Shown: positions 1 to 9,449 of the stretch, piece by piece
Numbering within the stretch: the stretch's first letter is position 1
Layout: each line of letters starts with the position of its first letter
DNA from: Ophiothrix spiculata
Taxonomy: Eukaryota; Echinodermata; Ophiuroidea; Amphilepidida; Ophiotrichidae
DNA length: 20,525 bases
Assembly: GCA_000969725.1 (NCBI GenBank)
Contig: JXSR01S015991.1
Strand: one strand, 5' to 3'
Translations under genes and position numbers: made by a program
Notes under the pieces: model-generated
Database searches by the model: none
The model's input: the letters and a program-made list of their open reading frames with translations, nothing else
Told to the model about the DNA's origin: nothing

Positions 1-1080
1 ATCAACATGATCAAGGGGTGGAGGGTGGTAATACCCCCTATGAAATTGAAATTTGACCGCTCAAGTTTATTTTTTGTACTAAGGTAGGCCTAATAGGTAT
101 GGTATTTTTTCATTGAAACACAATTTATCAAAATCGGCCGAGGGCTTACCTGTTCCAGCATGCTTGAATGAAGATTGCTCAACGACGCCTTCGGTAAACA
201 TCGTACCCTCAGTTCTTTGACTATACATAGAACAGTTATTTCATTCGCTGATGTTTTCATGTCATGCTCTTAAAGAAAGGAGCAGACTTCTTGGTCATAT
301 TACAGGATGCAAAACTGTTGACACCAGTGTTCCTTGTAAGACCGTGTGGCGCGCCGTTGATACATAAGCCAGAAAAGTTAGCAAAATAGGTTTCTGAAAA
401 TGTGTAAACAGATTATTTTATTTGCTTTATTTAGCCAATTTTAAGACTCGACTCATAATTCTGGCGTAAGCACCTCTTCAATTTGGTCAACATTGCTCGA
501 ACTGGGGCGCCTTGGCGCAAGCTTAATAATCTTTATACAAAATTATATAAAAATGGTCATTTGTACAGTAGATAATGGAGTGATTGCATTAGAATGTCCC
601 TATCTAAAACGAATTTTGTACCCATAATCTATTCTGATCTGAATTATCAAAGTGATTGATAGTAACAGCATTTTAATACAGATATTTTTTTCACAGAAAG
701 CTATGTAATAACGTGGCACTACAGCCATAATTATATAATTAGTTAATCAAAGACAACAGGATCATATCAAACTAGATTTGTCTCAATAATTAGGTTACAT
801 GACTACCTATACATCCACTGTCCTAGAGATCTAACCATGTGAACTCACTAAGGAAGCCCTAATGGCCAAAAAATAGCGTTTTTGTGATTTTCTCAAAAAA
901 TGTGACTTAAGGTCAAAAATCAACATCACAATCATGTTCCTTGTGAAAATTCCTTTCTGGAAATGTACACTTTGTTCAGATTTTATGGTACAAAATACAT
1001 TTGTAAAATTGAGTTACGTGCTTTCCACCCTTAAGTTACTTCTTACTTTGTAAAATGTATGGCAAATAAGGAGTATTTTT
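1..1080. repeat. Block P, copy 0 (third copy of duplicated segment)
   Basis: This stretch is a diverged copy of 17150-17815. Shared landmarks in the same order include 'ACCGCTCAA' (57 versus 17192), 'ATTGCTCGAAC' (491 versus 17346), a shared segment reading CATTTGTRCAGTAGA, 'CATTCTGATCTGAATTATCA'-like sequence near 630, the strongly conserved core at 743-853, and 'TTACTTCTTACTTTGTAAAA' near 1036. About 160 bp after the core (860-1020) have no counterpart in the other copies, so they are either an insertion here or sequence lost elsewhere. Block S of copy A starts straight after (1111), as a head-to-tail tandem duplication would give. I see no coding potential. The homology is read by eye; the exact ends are uncertain. 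Confidence 0.7.
743..853. repeat. Conserved core of block P, copy 0
   Basis: This roughly 110-bp segment recurs at 3080-3191 and 17594-17706. It contains 'ACTAGATTTGTCTCAATAA' followed by 'TTAGGTTACATGA' and ends in 'CACTAAGGAA'. It is the best-conserved part of the whole duplicated region. This copy has roughly a dozen substitutions relative to the other two. Confidence 0.8.
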
Positions 1081-1218
1081 GGTATGTACATGTCCTTCAG
1101 AAATTTTATATTTAGAGTATCATTCAAATTCAGCTCAACTTTGTGTGTTGGTCTGTTTTATGACTTGTGCAGATGATATGATGATATATATCATAACACA
1201 ACAAATCTTTGAATACTA

Positions 1219-1475
1219 CAGGGCGTCTCAATAAAAGTGTAACACTCGGAAATTGCTTGTTTTAGGCATGAAATTGTGTCGTAATTTATACAAATTTGAT
1301 GTCAATTTCAAGATAAAGGACCTATCTACCCAGTACAATTTACCTCATTACGATAGCTTTTGTCAACCTGGAGATATACGCAAATGTTTGCAGGTAAGCA
1401 AAATCTACTCTGTGCCACTTTTCAATAAAGCGATAGAAACACGTTTCTGAATAACATTTTCAAACAATAGCAATG
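1219..1475 (+). repeat. Left terminal inverted repeat of mariner-type MITE
   Basis: This arm pairs with 1789-2018. Matching landmarks are 'GATAAAGGACCTATCT', 'GATAGCTTTTGTCAA', 'GCAGGTAAGC' and 'ACGTTTCTGAATAACATTTT'. Relative to the right arm it has about 25 additional bases around 1405-1430. Confidence 0.88.
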
Positions 1476-1788
1476 AAACACATTTAAAATGTGTGAAAGC
1501 TGTTATGTAATAATTGATTTGCACCCATCAATAAGCACTTGTGTTAGTGCATTGTTCTTATGATATCAATTATGTAACTATAATTTCATGCAGAAAGTGC
1601 ATTCATCATGATCTTTAACAATCTTTTCAGATGGATGTGGCACTGATACGTTCAATTTATCAACTCCACAGTACGGAAATTGTGCAATATTTTATTTATG
1701 ACTTCGAAATATTAGTAAGAGATTCTTTAGATTAAGTTATTAAAGATTTTATCATGGAAAATATCTTTACGGATGCTGTTATTTTACA

Positions 1789-2018
1789 CATTGCTATTTT
1801 TTGAAAATGTTATTCAGAAACGTGTGTTTCGTGGATTTCGCTTACCTGCAAACAATTGCGTATATCTCCAGATTGACAAAAGCTATCGTGATGCGGTATT
1901 GTACTGGAAAGATAGGTCCTTTATCTTGAATTTGACATCAAATTTGTATAAATTACGACATGATTTCATGCCAAAAACAAGCAATTTCCGAGTGTTACAC
2001 TTTTATTGAGACGCCCTG
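1789..2018 (-). repeat. Right terminal inverted repeat of mariner-type MITE
   Basis: This is the reverse complement of the left arm, with scattered substitutions and one gap. It ends in CGCCCTG followed by the TA target duplication. Confidence 0.88.
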
Positions 2019-2387
2019 TACACTATTAAATGATTTGAGCTATACATTTTTACTTGTACATGTTCTAAAACATTATTTTAAATCAAGGTAACGTTATGTG
2101 TTAAAAAGTCCTTTGACTCTGATTTACAAACAGGAATACAAGACATCAGTGTCGTACTGCTACTTTACTGTTCTTAAGGATATAGACTGAAATGTTAACA
2201 TTCAAGTAGGAATCATTTCATAGGAGACGGGTTTATTGTTTACTTGAAAAGTCTAAGAGCCTTGTACTTTTTTCAACTTATGGTATTTATGTCATGTCTG
2301 TCAGCGATAACAGTTTCTTAAGTCAGTTGTTTAGAGGTACTGTCTAAAAATATTATAATTGGGTACCTGCGTATTTCTATTAAATTA

Positions 2388-2582
2388 ATAAGCTATGGCT
2401 TTGTATTGAAAATATGATACCATGTAGTAATCTCTCTACATGTCCGACATGCAAACATATATTGTAACCCAAAATCAGTTATTTAACATGATAAGGCATG
2501 CCTTTATGTTTTGTTGAAAATACGATACCTTGTAGTAAACTCTCTACAGGCAAACAAATATTGTAATCCAAATTCAGCTATT
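2388..2582. repeat. Two-unit tandem repeat, about 108 bp, copy A
   Basis: Unit 1 (about 2388-2487) and unit 2 (about 2490-2582) share 'TTGAAAATAYGATACC', 'TGTAGTAA', 'CTCTCTACA' and 'ATATTGTAA'. The landmark GATAC occurs at 2416 and 2524, a period of 108. The same doubling exists in copy B (14649 and 14756), so it predates the segmental duplication. Confidence 0.75.
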
Positions 2583-2940
2583 AATTAAGAGTATTCATAA
2601 ATGAAAATAACCGTGTTTAACGTGTGTAAGAAACATGAAAAAGAAAGCTTTTTGATTAATTTTAGCGTGATGGATATGTTTAATTAGTCATGGTGACATA
2701 TAATGACGATAAGAATGATGGCATTGATTACGTTATTTTGTCTTCACTATTTGTACTTACCTCATCTGCAACAAAGATTGTAAAATAAGAATATCAAATG
2801 TAAAGCTTACAAAAATATAGATATTTACACCCTAGTTAATTATTCTAGTGTATAACAAGTGAAATGTAAGTCTACATTTTAATTAACGCATTTCTGTAAT
2901 CAGTAATTTATCCAAGTGTTCAGTAGCGTAATTTGTCCCG

Positions 2941-3000
2941 TCAGCGTCCCGCTTTTTCGAGCCAGGGGGGGGGGAGGGGCAAGTGCTTAGCACGGCCCTG
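2941..3000. other. G-rich junction between blocks S and P in copy A
   Basis: This short patch contains a run of G near 2967-2975 and 'GCACGGCCCTG'. It has no match in copy B and sits exactly where copy A jumps from S to P, so it is either filler DNA at a deletion junction or a remnant of an inserted element. No function can be assigned. Confidence 0.4.
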
Positions 3001-3300
3001 ATAGTAACAGCATAATAATATAATCATTACATTTCATAGAAAACCACGCAATAACGTGAATTGCTAACATATGTAATGAACCAATCAAAGACAGCAGGAT
3101 GACATCGAACTAGATTTGTCTCAATAATTAGGTTACATGATTACCTATACACCCAGTGTCCTAGATATCCAGCCATGTGAATTCACTAAGGAAATATTTT
3201 ACTTGACGGAAATTAAATCGCAAGAACAGGATTTCTCTTGATCTGAACATCTGCAGTTGCAGTTATTAAGTTATTTCTTATTTTGTAAAATATATGACAG
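3001..3300. repeat. Block P, copy A
   Basis: It aligns with 17510-17815 and with 650-1080. It includes 'ATTTCATAGAAAAC', 'ACATATGTARTGAACCAATC' and the conserved core at 3080-3191. Then comes 'ACAGGATTTCTCTTGATCTG' and 'TTAAGTTATTTCTTATTTT'. Copies A and B appear identical for about 80 bp inside the core, against clearly lower identity on either side. Confidence 0.8.
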
Positions 3301-3414
3301 TAAATGAGTTCCTCACAATTATTATATTGCAGGAAACTGTTTTTGCATTTCACAAGTTGCGAAAACCATCCATTAAGGTCATATTAATATACTTTTTATA
3401 ACACACATATTTAA

Positions 3415-3638
3415 CCCTCGTCTAACTGGTTGTTGCAACCCCTCTTAGGTTGTTCCCCCGCAGCATAAAAACGCAAAAGCAACTGACCCCAGGCTTTTGT
3501 GTAATCTCTTTTACATCCGCTGCAGTCAAATTTGAAACAAAATAGAAGGGTAGCACGTAAGGTTGGGTAAGGGTAAGCCGTCAAAGCCCCCCCCCCCCTT
3601 AAGGGGTTAGACGTGTTACAAAAAAGGTTAGACGAGGG
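3415..3638. mobile_element. piggyBac-type MITE, 224 bp
   Basis: The terminal repeats CCCTCGTCTAAC and GTTAGACGAGGG are directly flanked by TTAA on both sides (3411-3414 and 3639-3642). Known piggyBac elements target TTAA and begin CCC. A subterminal inverted repeat pairs 3437-3449 (AACCCCTCTTAGG) with 3597-3608 (CCTTAAGGGGTT). A run of 12 C occupies 3587-3598. There is no transposase. The equivalent site in copy B (around 17868-17875, 'TTACATATAAAAGAGG') lacks the element, so it inserted after the duplication. Confidence 0.88.
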
Positions 3639-4679
3639 TTAAAAGAGGACCTCTTTTTCGCCAATTAAAATGGAGTACAATTTTGTTCGTAGTTTGCAGT
3701 GCTTTGTATTTAATAGAAAAAGTTGTCCTTTTAATAAAAAATAGGTAATACGCATAAAAAGTTTCAGACAAATAAATTATGTTTTAAAACTGTTAACTTG
3801 TGATATTATTTGCTGTTTATGTTTTTACTCTTGCTTTGAACAACGCCTTTCAAGACGAACAATTACTATAAAAGTGTTGATATCAATCAAATGAAAATAA
3901 TCAAGTGTTTTGAACAGAAAAATATTTCAAACACATAATATTAACAATATTGAAATCGGTGATGGGTCTGTAAAATACTTGCGTTAAATTGTCAATGTTA
4001 GGGCATAGGTTCAAATGAAGGGCGACAACAATTGATAAGAAGGAAGAGTTTATGTACTGTGCGTTTGAAATAGATATTTGATAAGATCTAAATTTTGAAA
4101 CTTTCTTTTCAGAAAATAAAGATATCTTAGACACGAAGCTTCATTCTCTCACTGCTTATAACCACTGACCTATGCGATGTTAGGCATATACGGTATTAAC
4201 TTCAAGGGGTTATGCAACAATAGTTGTTCCTCTTCCTATTTAGAAGAAGATGGACATAATGTGGCTTTAAGGCTACTCTCCCTCATAAATATCATGACGG
4301 GGGCATTTCATGTTCGCCATAAGATTTTACACACGACACACTATCCTAAATGCTGGCATACTTGTAAAGTTAAGTCTATCGATTGTGTGGCTCAAATCCT
4401 TCGACCTTATTCAAATTTACCAGTTTATAGTCAAGGTGCGTATTATGGAATTACTAAAGGATAATTAAGACTTTCACTGTTATCAACAACATTTTTTTGT
4501 TTGCTTAAAAGCCCTTGACCGCAAAACTTAGAGTAAAGGTGACAGTTTTCATAAAACATTTTATGTAACCATTGCTGTTGCAAGCCTTAAAAGCATTCTA
4601 AATTACCGTTTGTTATTCCGTAATAAGTATTTTAGATACGGTCTGGCAATACCCGAGCAAGATAAGATCAGATGATTCA

Positions 4680-4700
4680 AACTGCGTAAATAACGCAGTT
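4680..4700. other. Conserved 8-bp stem-loop, copy A
   Basis: AACTGCGT and ACGCAGTT pair perfectly around AAATA. The same stem and loop are preserved at 19216-19236 in copy B although flanking bases differ. It may be a structured RNA or DNA element, or chance retention. Confidence 0.5.
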
Positions 4701-5455
4701 ACGAAAAAGGGCATCAACTTGATTTCAAATTGACGCTACTTTGTTTTCCTGTAAACGAAATAAATAGTCAAGGTTAGTATATGAATAAAATCCCTTATGT
4801 ATGCAAAACAACTGTGATAGTTTTTCATGTGAAAGTGTGTATACAAAATCTTGAATCCTTAAATAAAGCTTTTGTTGAATCAAGTGCATACATTTAATTA
4901 TATACAGTAGACACACTGACTTACTTGTATATGCAGATGAATGCCTTAAAACAATACAGTTTGATAGGTTGATCCGAGCGAATATCTTAAAACAATAGTC
5001 TGGTACCTTGGAGTATTTGCTGATCACGTTCAGATCCTACTCCGTACGAATTTATTACCGCTTAGATAGACACTTTGGCTATTTGAAGTACTCACTTGAG
5101 TAGATTTAAGGAATACATTCGATAGAGTCGCATCAGTTTAAAATCGTTATAAAAATAGGTCAATATCACCTTGTAAGACAAGCTAATTTGCAAGTGTAGT
5201 TAACGGCATTTAATGACGAAGTTAAGAGTGAGATGTAGCGTCTTGTGTCAATTATTGCATTTACAATGCTAGGGGATATATTGACATTTGTAACATCTAG
5301 TATTTTTGTAATTTTGTGATCTTTTGCAAGTATGTTCATTTGCTTGCAATCCAATATATAATTATACACAGTTCATGTACTCAAGCCAAACGCTAGCTCT
5401 TTTTTTTTCTTTTAATTATGATAAACATGAATGTCAAAAAAACTTTGTATCATGT

Positions 5456-7440
5456 TACTAGGCGATTATATGTTACAAACACTCAACAGGTTCTCCACAC
5501 TTCTTCTACTGTTTAATTTAGGTTTACAGTAGGGTTTTTTCTGTTTCATGTTTGTTTTTTGAATTTAGAAAATTTAGAAATTAATTCGAAATTGTTGACA
5601 TAAAAGATTAATGTAATAAAATATTTTCCGCGTAGCGCATACTCATTTTAAACAAAAGAAATAAACCAAACAAAACCAAACAAACATACAAACAACAACA
5701 ACCAAATACCGCTTTGGTTCAAACGGACCAAGGATAGACATGTTCATAAAAATTTAAAAATAATTTGTTTTCAACAAAATGATGTTAGATGAAAAGATAT
5801 TTTAATTCTCCTCAAAATGAGTGGTCAACCATCTGAAATGGTGAAGAAATGGAGAAGTTGTGGGTTAAAAACAGGACATGAAATATCCCCAAATTTTGCC
5901 AAAACTTGTGTCTCTGGCATTGCCATTGACTGTGTACTGTTCTGTATCAAGACCCATTTATCACCGCGAAGGAGCATTTAACAAAAAAGTGCTTCCATTT
6001 CATGACATTTGGCTGTTACTATCAGATAGGTTTTGTATCAAGGATTTGAGACCCACATTTTTTACTCAAAACTATTAACATTTAGGGATTATAAATCAAC
6101 TTTTTCTGATTGGACACAATTTTTTTGCAAAAGAGTGAGCCCTCAAGAGGCCAATTAGAGCCCATCACTACCAAGGACTTTTTTATCTTGTCTCTATAAA
6201 CTACATACAATTTGTAGTAGGAAAACAATGCCCTACTTACATTTTTATACATATGCGTTAAGAATGAGACGCATAATTTGTATGCCAACCTGGTAAGAAA
6301 AACACAAAAGGTTGACAGTATATCCAATACGTGGCATTTAAATATCACCCTTATGGCACCAATGCCTTCAAAAGTGCAATGTTTTTTTAAGTATATACTT
6401 ATACTAACACACTGGTCATTTGTATTGCAACATCGTCGATTGTGGTTTTGGTGCAAAATTTAAATTTGTTGGTGTGAAAAAAATGTTATGGAAGTTATAA
6501 TTATATCTTTATGAAATTGTTTCCATGTCTCTTTCCTTTAATTATTTTGATTAATTGACACTTATTTCAATATTCAGGTGGCAAGCCATGCAAATTAATG
6601 ATGGCGGCTGCTCATTTCTACGATGATATTCAGTATTAGATATTATTTGAGAGTTGATATCCGTCGAGGATCAGATGTTAAATTAATCAACTCACGTCTC
6701 TTGAAATGTTTGTTATTCAACATTTATCGGTTAATGTTATCTTACGTGTCTTACTTCGGATTTAAGTAATCTGCACATGTGTCTAGGTTAATACTGCTAA
6801 CGCCTTTTTCTAAGAACCTGTCAACCAACATCTGTTTAAGATAAAGGGTTCACATAAAAACGCTTTTTTTAATTAAACCTCAACAACTTTATAGTCAGTC
6901 ACAGTTTTTTATACATAGAATTAATTAATTTAGTATTTTAATTAATACAAAACACCATATTAAATTCAGTGCAACAAAAGATTCTTTAGTTATACAGATT
7001 ATATTTATTTCTTTTAGAAATGTTATGTTTAATAGAACACATTATATGACATTTTACACATGTAAATACAAACCCGAATCCTACAAGCACTTTGATGATA
7101 CTTAGTAGAAAGATTCCAGTGTTTTCTTATATACATGATTAATTTGATGATACATATTACATATCAATTCACGCCATATCCTCTTAATTGTCAAGTCAAC
7201 TTGGAATATAATTAGTAACATTTCGTCGTTTTCGCCTGTGAAAAATGAATGTTTATAGCATTTGTTTTCAATAATTTGATAGAAGAAGAAGGGAAATAAA
7301 AACAGTTCTTGTTTTGTATATATCTACTTATGAAGTAATTAAAACTGTGTGAATATCAATGACAGATTATATGCACGAAATACGTTAATTAAATTATTGA
7401 TTGGTTCCAGTAACCTATCTAATAGTTGAAGGAAAACAAT
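5456..7440. other. AT-rich unique sequence without a recognisable gene
   Basis: Homology to copy B ends near 5455. This 2-kb stretch holds an A/C-rich low-complexity tract (5651-5708) and AT-rich short palindromes such as those around 6920-6947. The longest reading frame in the window is here (minus strand 6082-6456, 124 codons). It has no recognisable motif and opposes another frame at 6278-6463, so I do not call it a gene. The segment around 7010-7075 weakly resembles 11296-11360. Confidence 0.6.
5651..5708. repeat. A/C-rich low-complexity tract
   Basis: One strand is almost entirely A and C, built from AAAC, CAAA and CAA units with only occasional T or G. It is a simple-sequence tract with no gene signal. 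Confidence 0.8.
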
Positions 7441-7443
7441 GTT

Positions 7444-7639
7444 AAACAATAGCAAACCACCCGGAACCGCGCAGATATGGCAGCAATCCGCCGGTTGAGC
7501 TTTGAAGCTTAAAAACTCAACCGTCGGTTGCCTGCCGGTTTTGGGCGGTTCTGGGTGGTTCAGCCGGAATAAACAATAGCCAACCGCCCATAACCGCGCA
7601 GATTTGGCAGAAAACCGCCGGTTGAGCTTTGAAGCCGCC
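7444..7639. mobile_element. GC-rich 'AACCGGC' foldback repeat, two units
   Basis: A GC-rich island in AT-rich DNA. Unit 1 is a foldback: about 7456-7499 pairs imperfectly with 7516-7559, with outer ends ACCACCC and GGGTGGT and inner ends CGGTTGAG and CTCAACCG. AAACAATAGC sits before it (7444-7453) and again at 7571-7580, 127 bp later. A second unit follows (7571-7639) sharing 'AACCGCGCAGAT', 'TGGCAG' and 'CCGCCGGTTGAGCTTTGAAG'. The arrangement is either an inserted foldback with AAACAATAGC as its target duplication, or a partial tandem duplication of a repeat that begins with that motif. No protein is encoded. Confidence 0.7.
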
Positions 7640-8004
7640 CGTACAGCTAATAACATCTGATTACAGCAATACTATTTTATTATGTATTGATCTTGTCTGT
7701 AAGACACCATCGTAAAAAAGAAATGAGTGAAGTTTGATGATTAACATAAAGACTTTAGTAAACAAACTTCGATTCTATGATCTTATATAGGTAGAGAGCT
7801 TGATTAAAACCAGATTGAGTCAAGAAGATACTAATATACATGTACATGAGATATGCTACAATGAGCTTCATGCTGGAGCCGACAAATGCACCCTTTTGCT
7901 TTAACAATATTCGACACCCACGTCTTGTAACATGCGTAACAGTATTTCATTTTATCAAAAAAGATAAAAAATAGCTATACAGTTTATTTTAAATCGAACA
8001 CGAA

Positions 8005-8113
8005 AAGACGGATTTAGTGTAGCTGCTTGATTTCCCTGGTCAATTACACTTGAGTTAAAAGGCTTAAGTGATTCAATGCAGGTTTCACCTAAACTTCAAC
8101 GATGACATTTGGA
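8005..8113. repeat. Diverged duplicate of 11720-11807
   Basis: Shared words in order are 'TAGCTGC', 'TTGATTTCCCTG', 'GTGATTCA/TTGATTCA', 'CAGGTTTCAC/CAGTTTTCAC' and 'ATGACATT/ATGGCATT'. Weaker matches extend upstream of both. This indicates a second, older duplication nested between the A and B copies. Confidence 0.55.
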
Positions 8114-8568
8114 TACTGAGATATCAAGATGTTTAATTGTCTATGATTCAATCAAACCGGAAGACTTATTATACTGATTTAAATACACTCCAAGCATATA
8201 GATAACACGTCACTGACATAAAGTATATAGCCTGAAAGTGTATGGGATTGTTTAATGTTCTTTCTCTGTCCATTGTTGTTGTGTCTATTCACGTTCCACC
8301 TTTGGTATGTACACGTAAAATCATCAAATTCTACCGGATAACATTTCTGTCACTTGGTGTCACTTGCTGTATCATCGACTTAGAATATTTTGATTTGATT
8401 TAAAACAGAAAATTAAAATGTAATATTACCCTCGAATTTCATTAGTGTTCCCGCTAAGGACTTCTTTTTTTCACCGAAGCGACATTGAGGAAAAAATACA
8501 GCTCAGCATCACCAATTTCGGAATGATCACCTCAAAAATGAGAGTAAGGTGGAATATAATCTGGATTA

Positions 8569-8667
8569 TTGCCCTGCGGGGCAAGATTTTTTTTACCCCG
8601 CCCATCGTTCCCCGACAATTTATAACCCGACCCGCCCAACCCGATACAAACTTATCTTACCCCGACT
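8569..8667. repeat. C-rich degenerate ACCCCG/CCCGACC repeat patch
   Basis: Several ACCCCG, CCCGACC and CCCAACCCG words occur in about 100 bp that is otherwise AT-rich. It is likely a degenerate simple repeat or a transposon fragment. No family was recognised. Confidence 0.45.
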
Positions 8668-8799
8668 AGTTGGGTCATCTGGAAGACTCCCGTGACCGTG
8701 GAGAGCGAAGGTTGGTTTCTCAATGGATTTATCATCTTTGAAGGTTAATTAACGAAATTAGCGAGGGTGCCTCTCTCAGTGTGGGGAATTTCCAGGGGT

Positions 8800-9300
8800 G
8801 GCCAAAATCCAAAATGGCCGCCATCGGCTTTTTTGAAATTTGGTTTTTCATTATTTTGGTCTATAGCACTGATCTAGATGTGCTTTATCAAGGCCAAGGT
8901 TTGGGGTCAAGGAATTCATATTTAACATCATTTTTACCATTTTACCTCGTTTTGACCATCAAATCCAATATGGCTGCCGTCGGCCATCTTGAAAAAGAGG
9001 TTTTTCACTATTTTTACCTGCAGACCTTAATAGCATATGTTTTTCAGGGTCAAGGAACTCATATTTGAAGTCAGTTTTATAATTTAACCCCATTTTGACC
9101 TTGAAATTCAAGATGACTACCAATGTCAGTCCAAGATGGCCGCCAAAATTCCCACCCAAATGCTCTATTTTCATTGGAACTGCCTAAAAATATCTTGTAA
9201 AACACTTCATCTTCAAAATTATTATGGGAAAAAGTTTCTGGAACTATAATAAATACACCTGACTCCAAATTCAAAATGGCCGCCAAAATAGCCTACTAAA
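8800..9300. repeat. ATGGCCGCC tandem repeat, first type (about 156-bp units)
   Basis: The marker TCCAAAATGGCCG (8808) recurs as TCCAATATGGCTG (8964) and TTCAAGATGACT (9107). Between markers the units share 'TCAAGGAAYTCATATTT', 'ATTTTACCTCGTTTTGACC' or its variant, and 'TTTTTCA'. Further markers appear at about 9132 and 9274. The array is decayed and non-coding. Frames at 8781-9068, 8959-9174 and 9077-9286 are by-products of the repeats. Confidence 0.75.
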
Positions 9301-9449
9301 TAGCTGATTTTCATTAAAGTCGACCAAAGCAGCCGCCTTTAAAATGCCTGATATTGAAAAAAATCAACTGGAAATAGTATTTAGGGTTGAAACATGATTA
9401 TTTGCCCCCTAAATGTATTGTAAGCTTGGATAAAAATCTAAATGGTGAA

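Larger units (their letters stand above)
1219..2018. mobile_element. Tc1/mariner-type foldback MITE, 800 bp
   Basis: The element starts CAGGGCGTCTCAAT and ends with the exact reverse complement. It is flanked on both sides by TA (1217-1218 and 2019-2020), the target duplication expected of Tc1/mariner. The inverted arms are very long, 1219-1475 and 1789-2018. They are nearly identical for the outer 110 bp and similar to the end; the left arm carries about 25 extra bases near 1405-1430. The roughly 310-bp centre has no recognisable transposase, so this is a non-autonomous element or a deletion derivative. The two short reading frames (1253-1450 and 1773-2009, plus strand) lie largely in the arms and look accidental. 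Paralogous sequence near 14180-14230 lacks the element, which supports insertion after the duplication. Confidence 0.9.
1111..2940. repeat. Block S, copy A (interrupted by mariner-type MITE)
   Basis: The segments 1111-1190 and 2021-2940 together align in order with 14082-15475. Shared stretches include 'TTTAGAGTATCATT' at the start, 'TTATGTGTTAAAAAGTC', 'GAAATGTTAACATTCAAGTA', 'CATGTCTGTCAGCG' and 'GAAATGTAAGTCTACATTTT'. The 800-bp element at 1219-2018 is absent from the partner. Similarity stops near 2936, at 'CAGTAGCGTAAT'. After that, copy A continues into a short G-rich patch and block P, whereas copy B has about 2 kb of other sequence. Reading frames inside are short and not conserved, so I treat it as non-coding. 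Confidence 0.75.
3355..5455. repeat. Block Q, copy A
   Basis: It aligns in order with 17825-19985. Landmarks are 'CCAATTAAAATGGAGTAC' (3661 and 17890), 'GCCTTTCAAGACG' (3846 and 18079), 'GTGAAGGGCGAC'-like sequence, 'CATAAGATTTTACACACGAC', 'CAGTTTATAGTCAAGGT', 'TTGTTATTCCGTAATAAGT', the hairpin at 4680-4700 and 'GATCCGAGCGAAT'. Copy-A-only sequence is the piggyBac-type MITE (3415-3638) and about 60 bp near 4235-4300. Short minus-strand reading frames appear at equivalent places in both copies (4725-5027, 5166-5369) but their differences are not biased to silent positions. Non-coding is the safest call. Confidence 0.75.
7640..8780. other. Gene-free interval
   Basis: AT-rich sequence with no supportable coding region. 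8005-8113 is a diverged duplicate of 11720-11807. A C-rich patch with repeated CCCGACC/ACCCCG lies at 8569-8667 and begins with the perfect 6-bp stem TTGCCC/GGGCAA (8569-8584). The frame at 8445-8669 crosses this patch and its composition reflects the repeats. Confidence 0.6.

Noticed and set aside
1253-1450. Possible coding exon in the mariner MITE arm, with a GCAGGTAAGC donor-like site
   Set aside because: The same sequence occurs inverted in the other arm, where a stop appears early. There is no resemblance to a DDE transposase, and the donor-like word has no supported acceptor or frame.
4177-4464. Plus-strand 95-codon frame in block Q
   Set aside because: The duplicate in copy B has a gap of about 60 bp and a 430-bp insertion through it, and there is no recognisable motif.
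4725-5027. Minus-strand frame starting MISKYSKVPD, with a partner at 19324-19554
   Set aside because: The two begin alike, but over about 45 codons most nucleotide differences change the residue, and small gaps shift the frame downstream. This is the shadow of the DNA duplication, not protein conservation.
5166-5369. Minus-strand frame sharing 'NAVNYTCK' with 19682-19864
   Set aside because: About seven of ten base differences in the shared part alter the amino acid, and the frames differ at their N-terminal ends. No sign of purifying selection.
6082-6456. Longest reading frame in the window (124 codons, minus strand)
   Set aside because: No recognisable domain or motif, an overlapping opposite-strand frame of 61 codons, AT-rich context and no splice or promoter support. 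A frame of this length is not convincing in 20 kb of AT-rich DNA.
8808-8820. YY1-type binding site in the ATGGCCGCC marker
   Set aside because: The YY1 core as I recall it is ATGGCGGC; these units read ATGGCCGCC, so the match is partial and repeat-driven.
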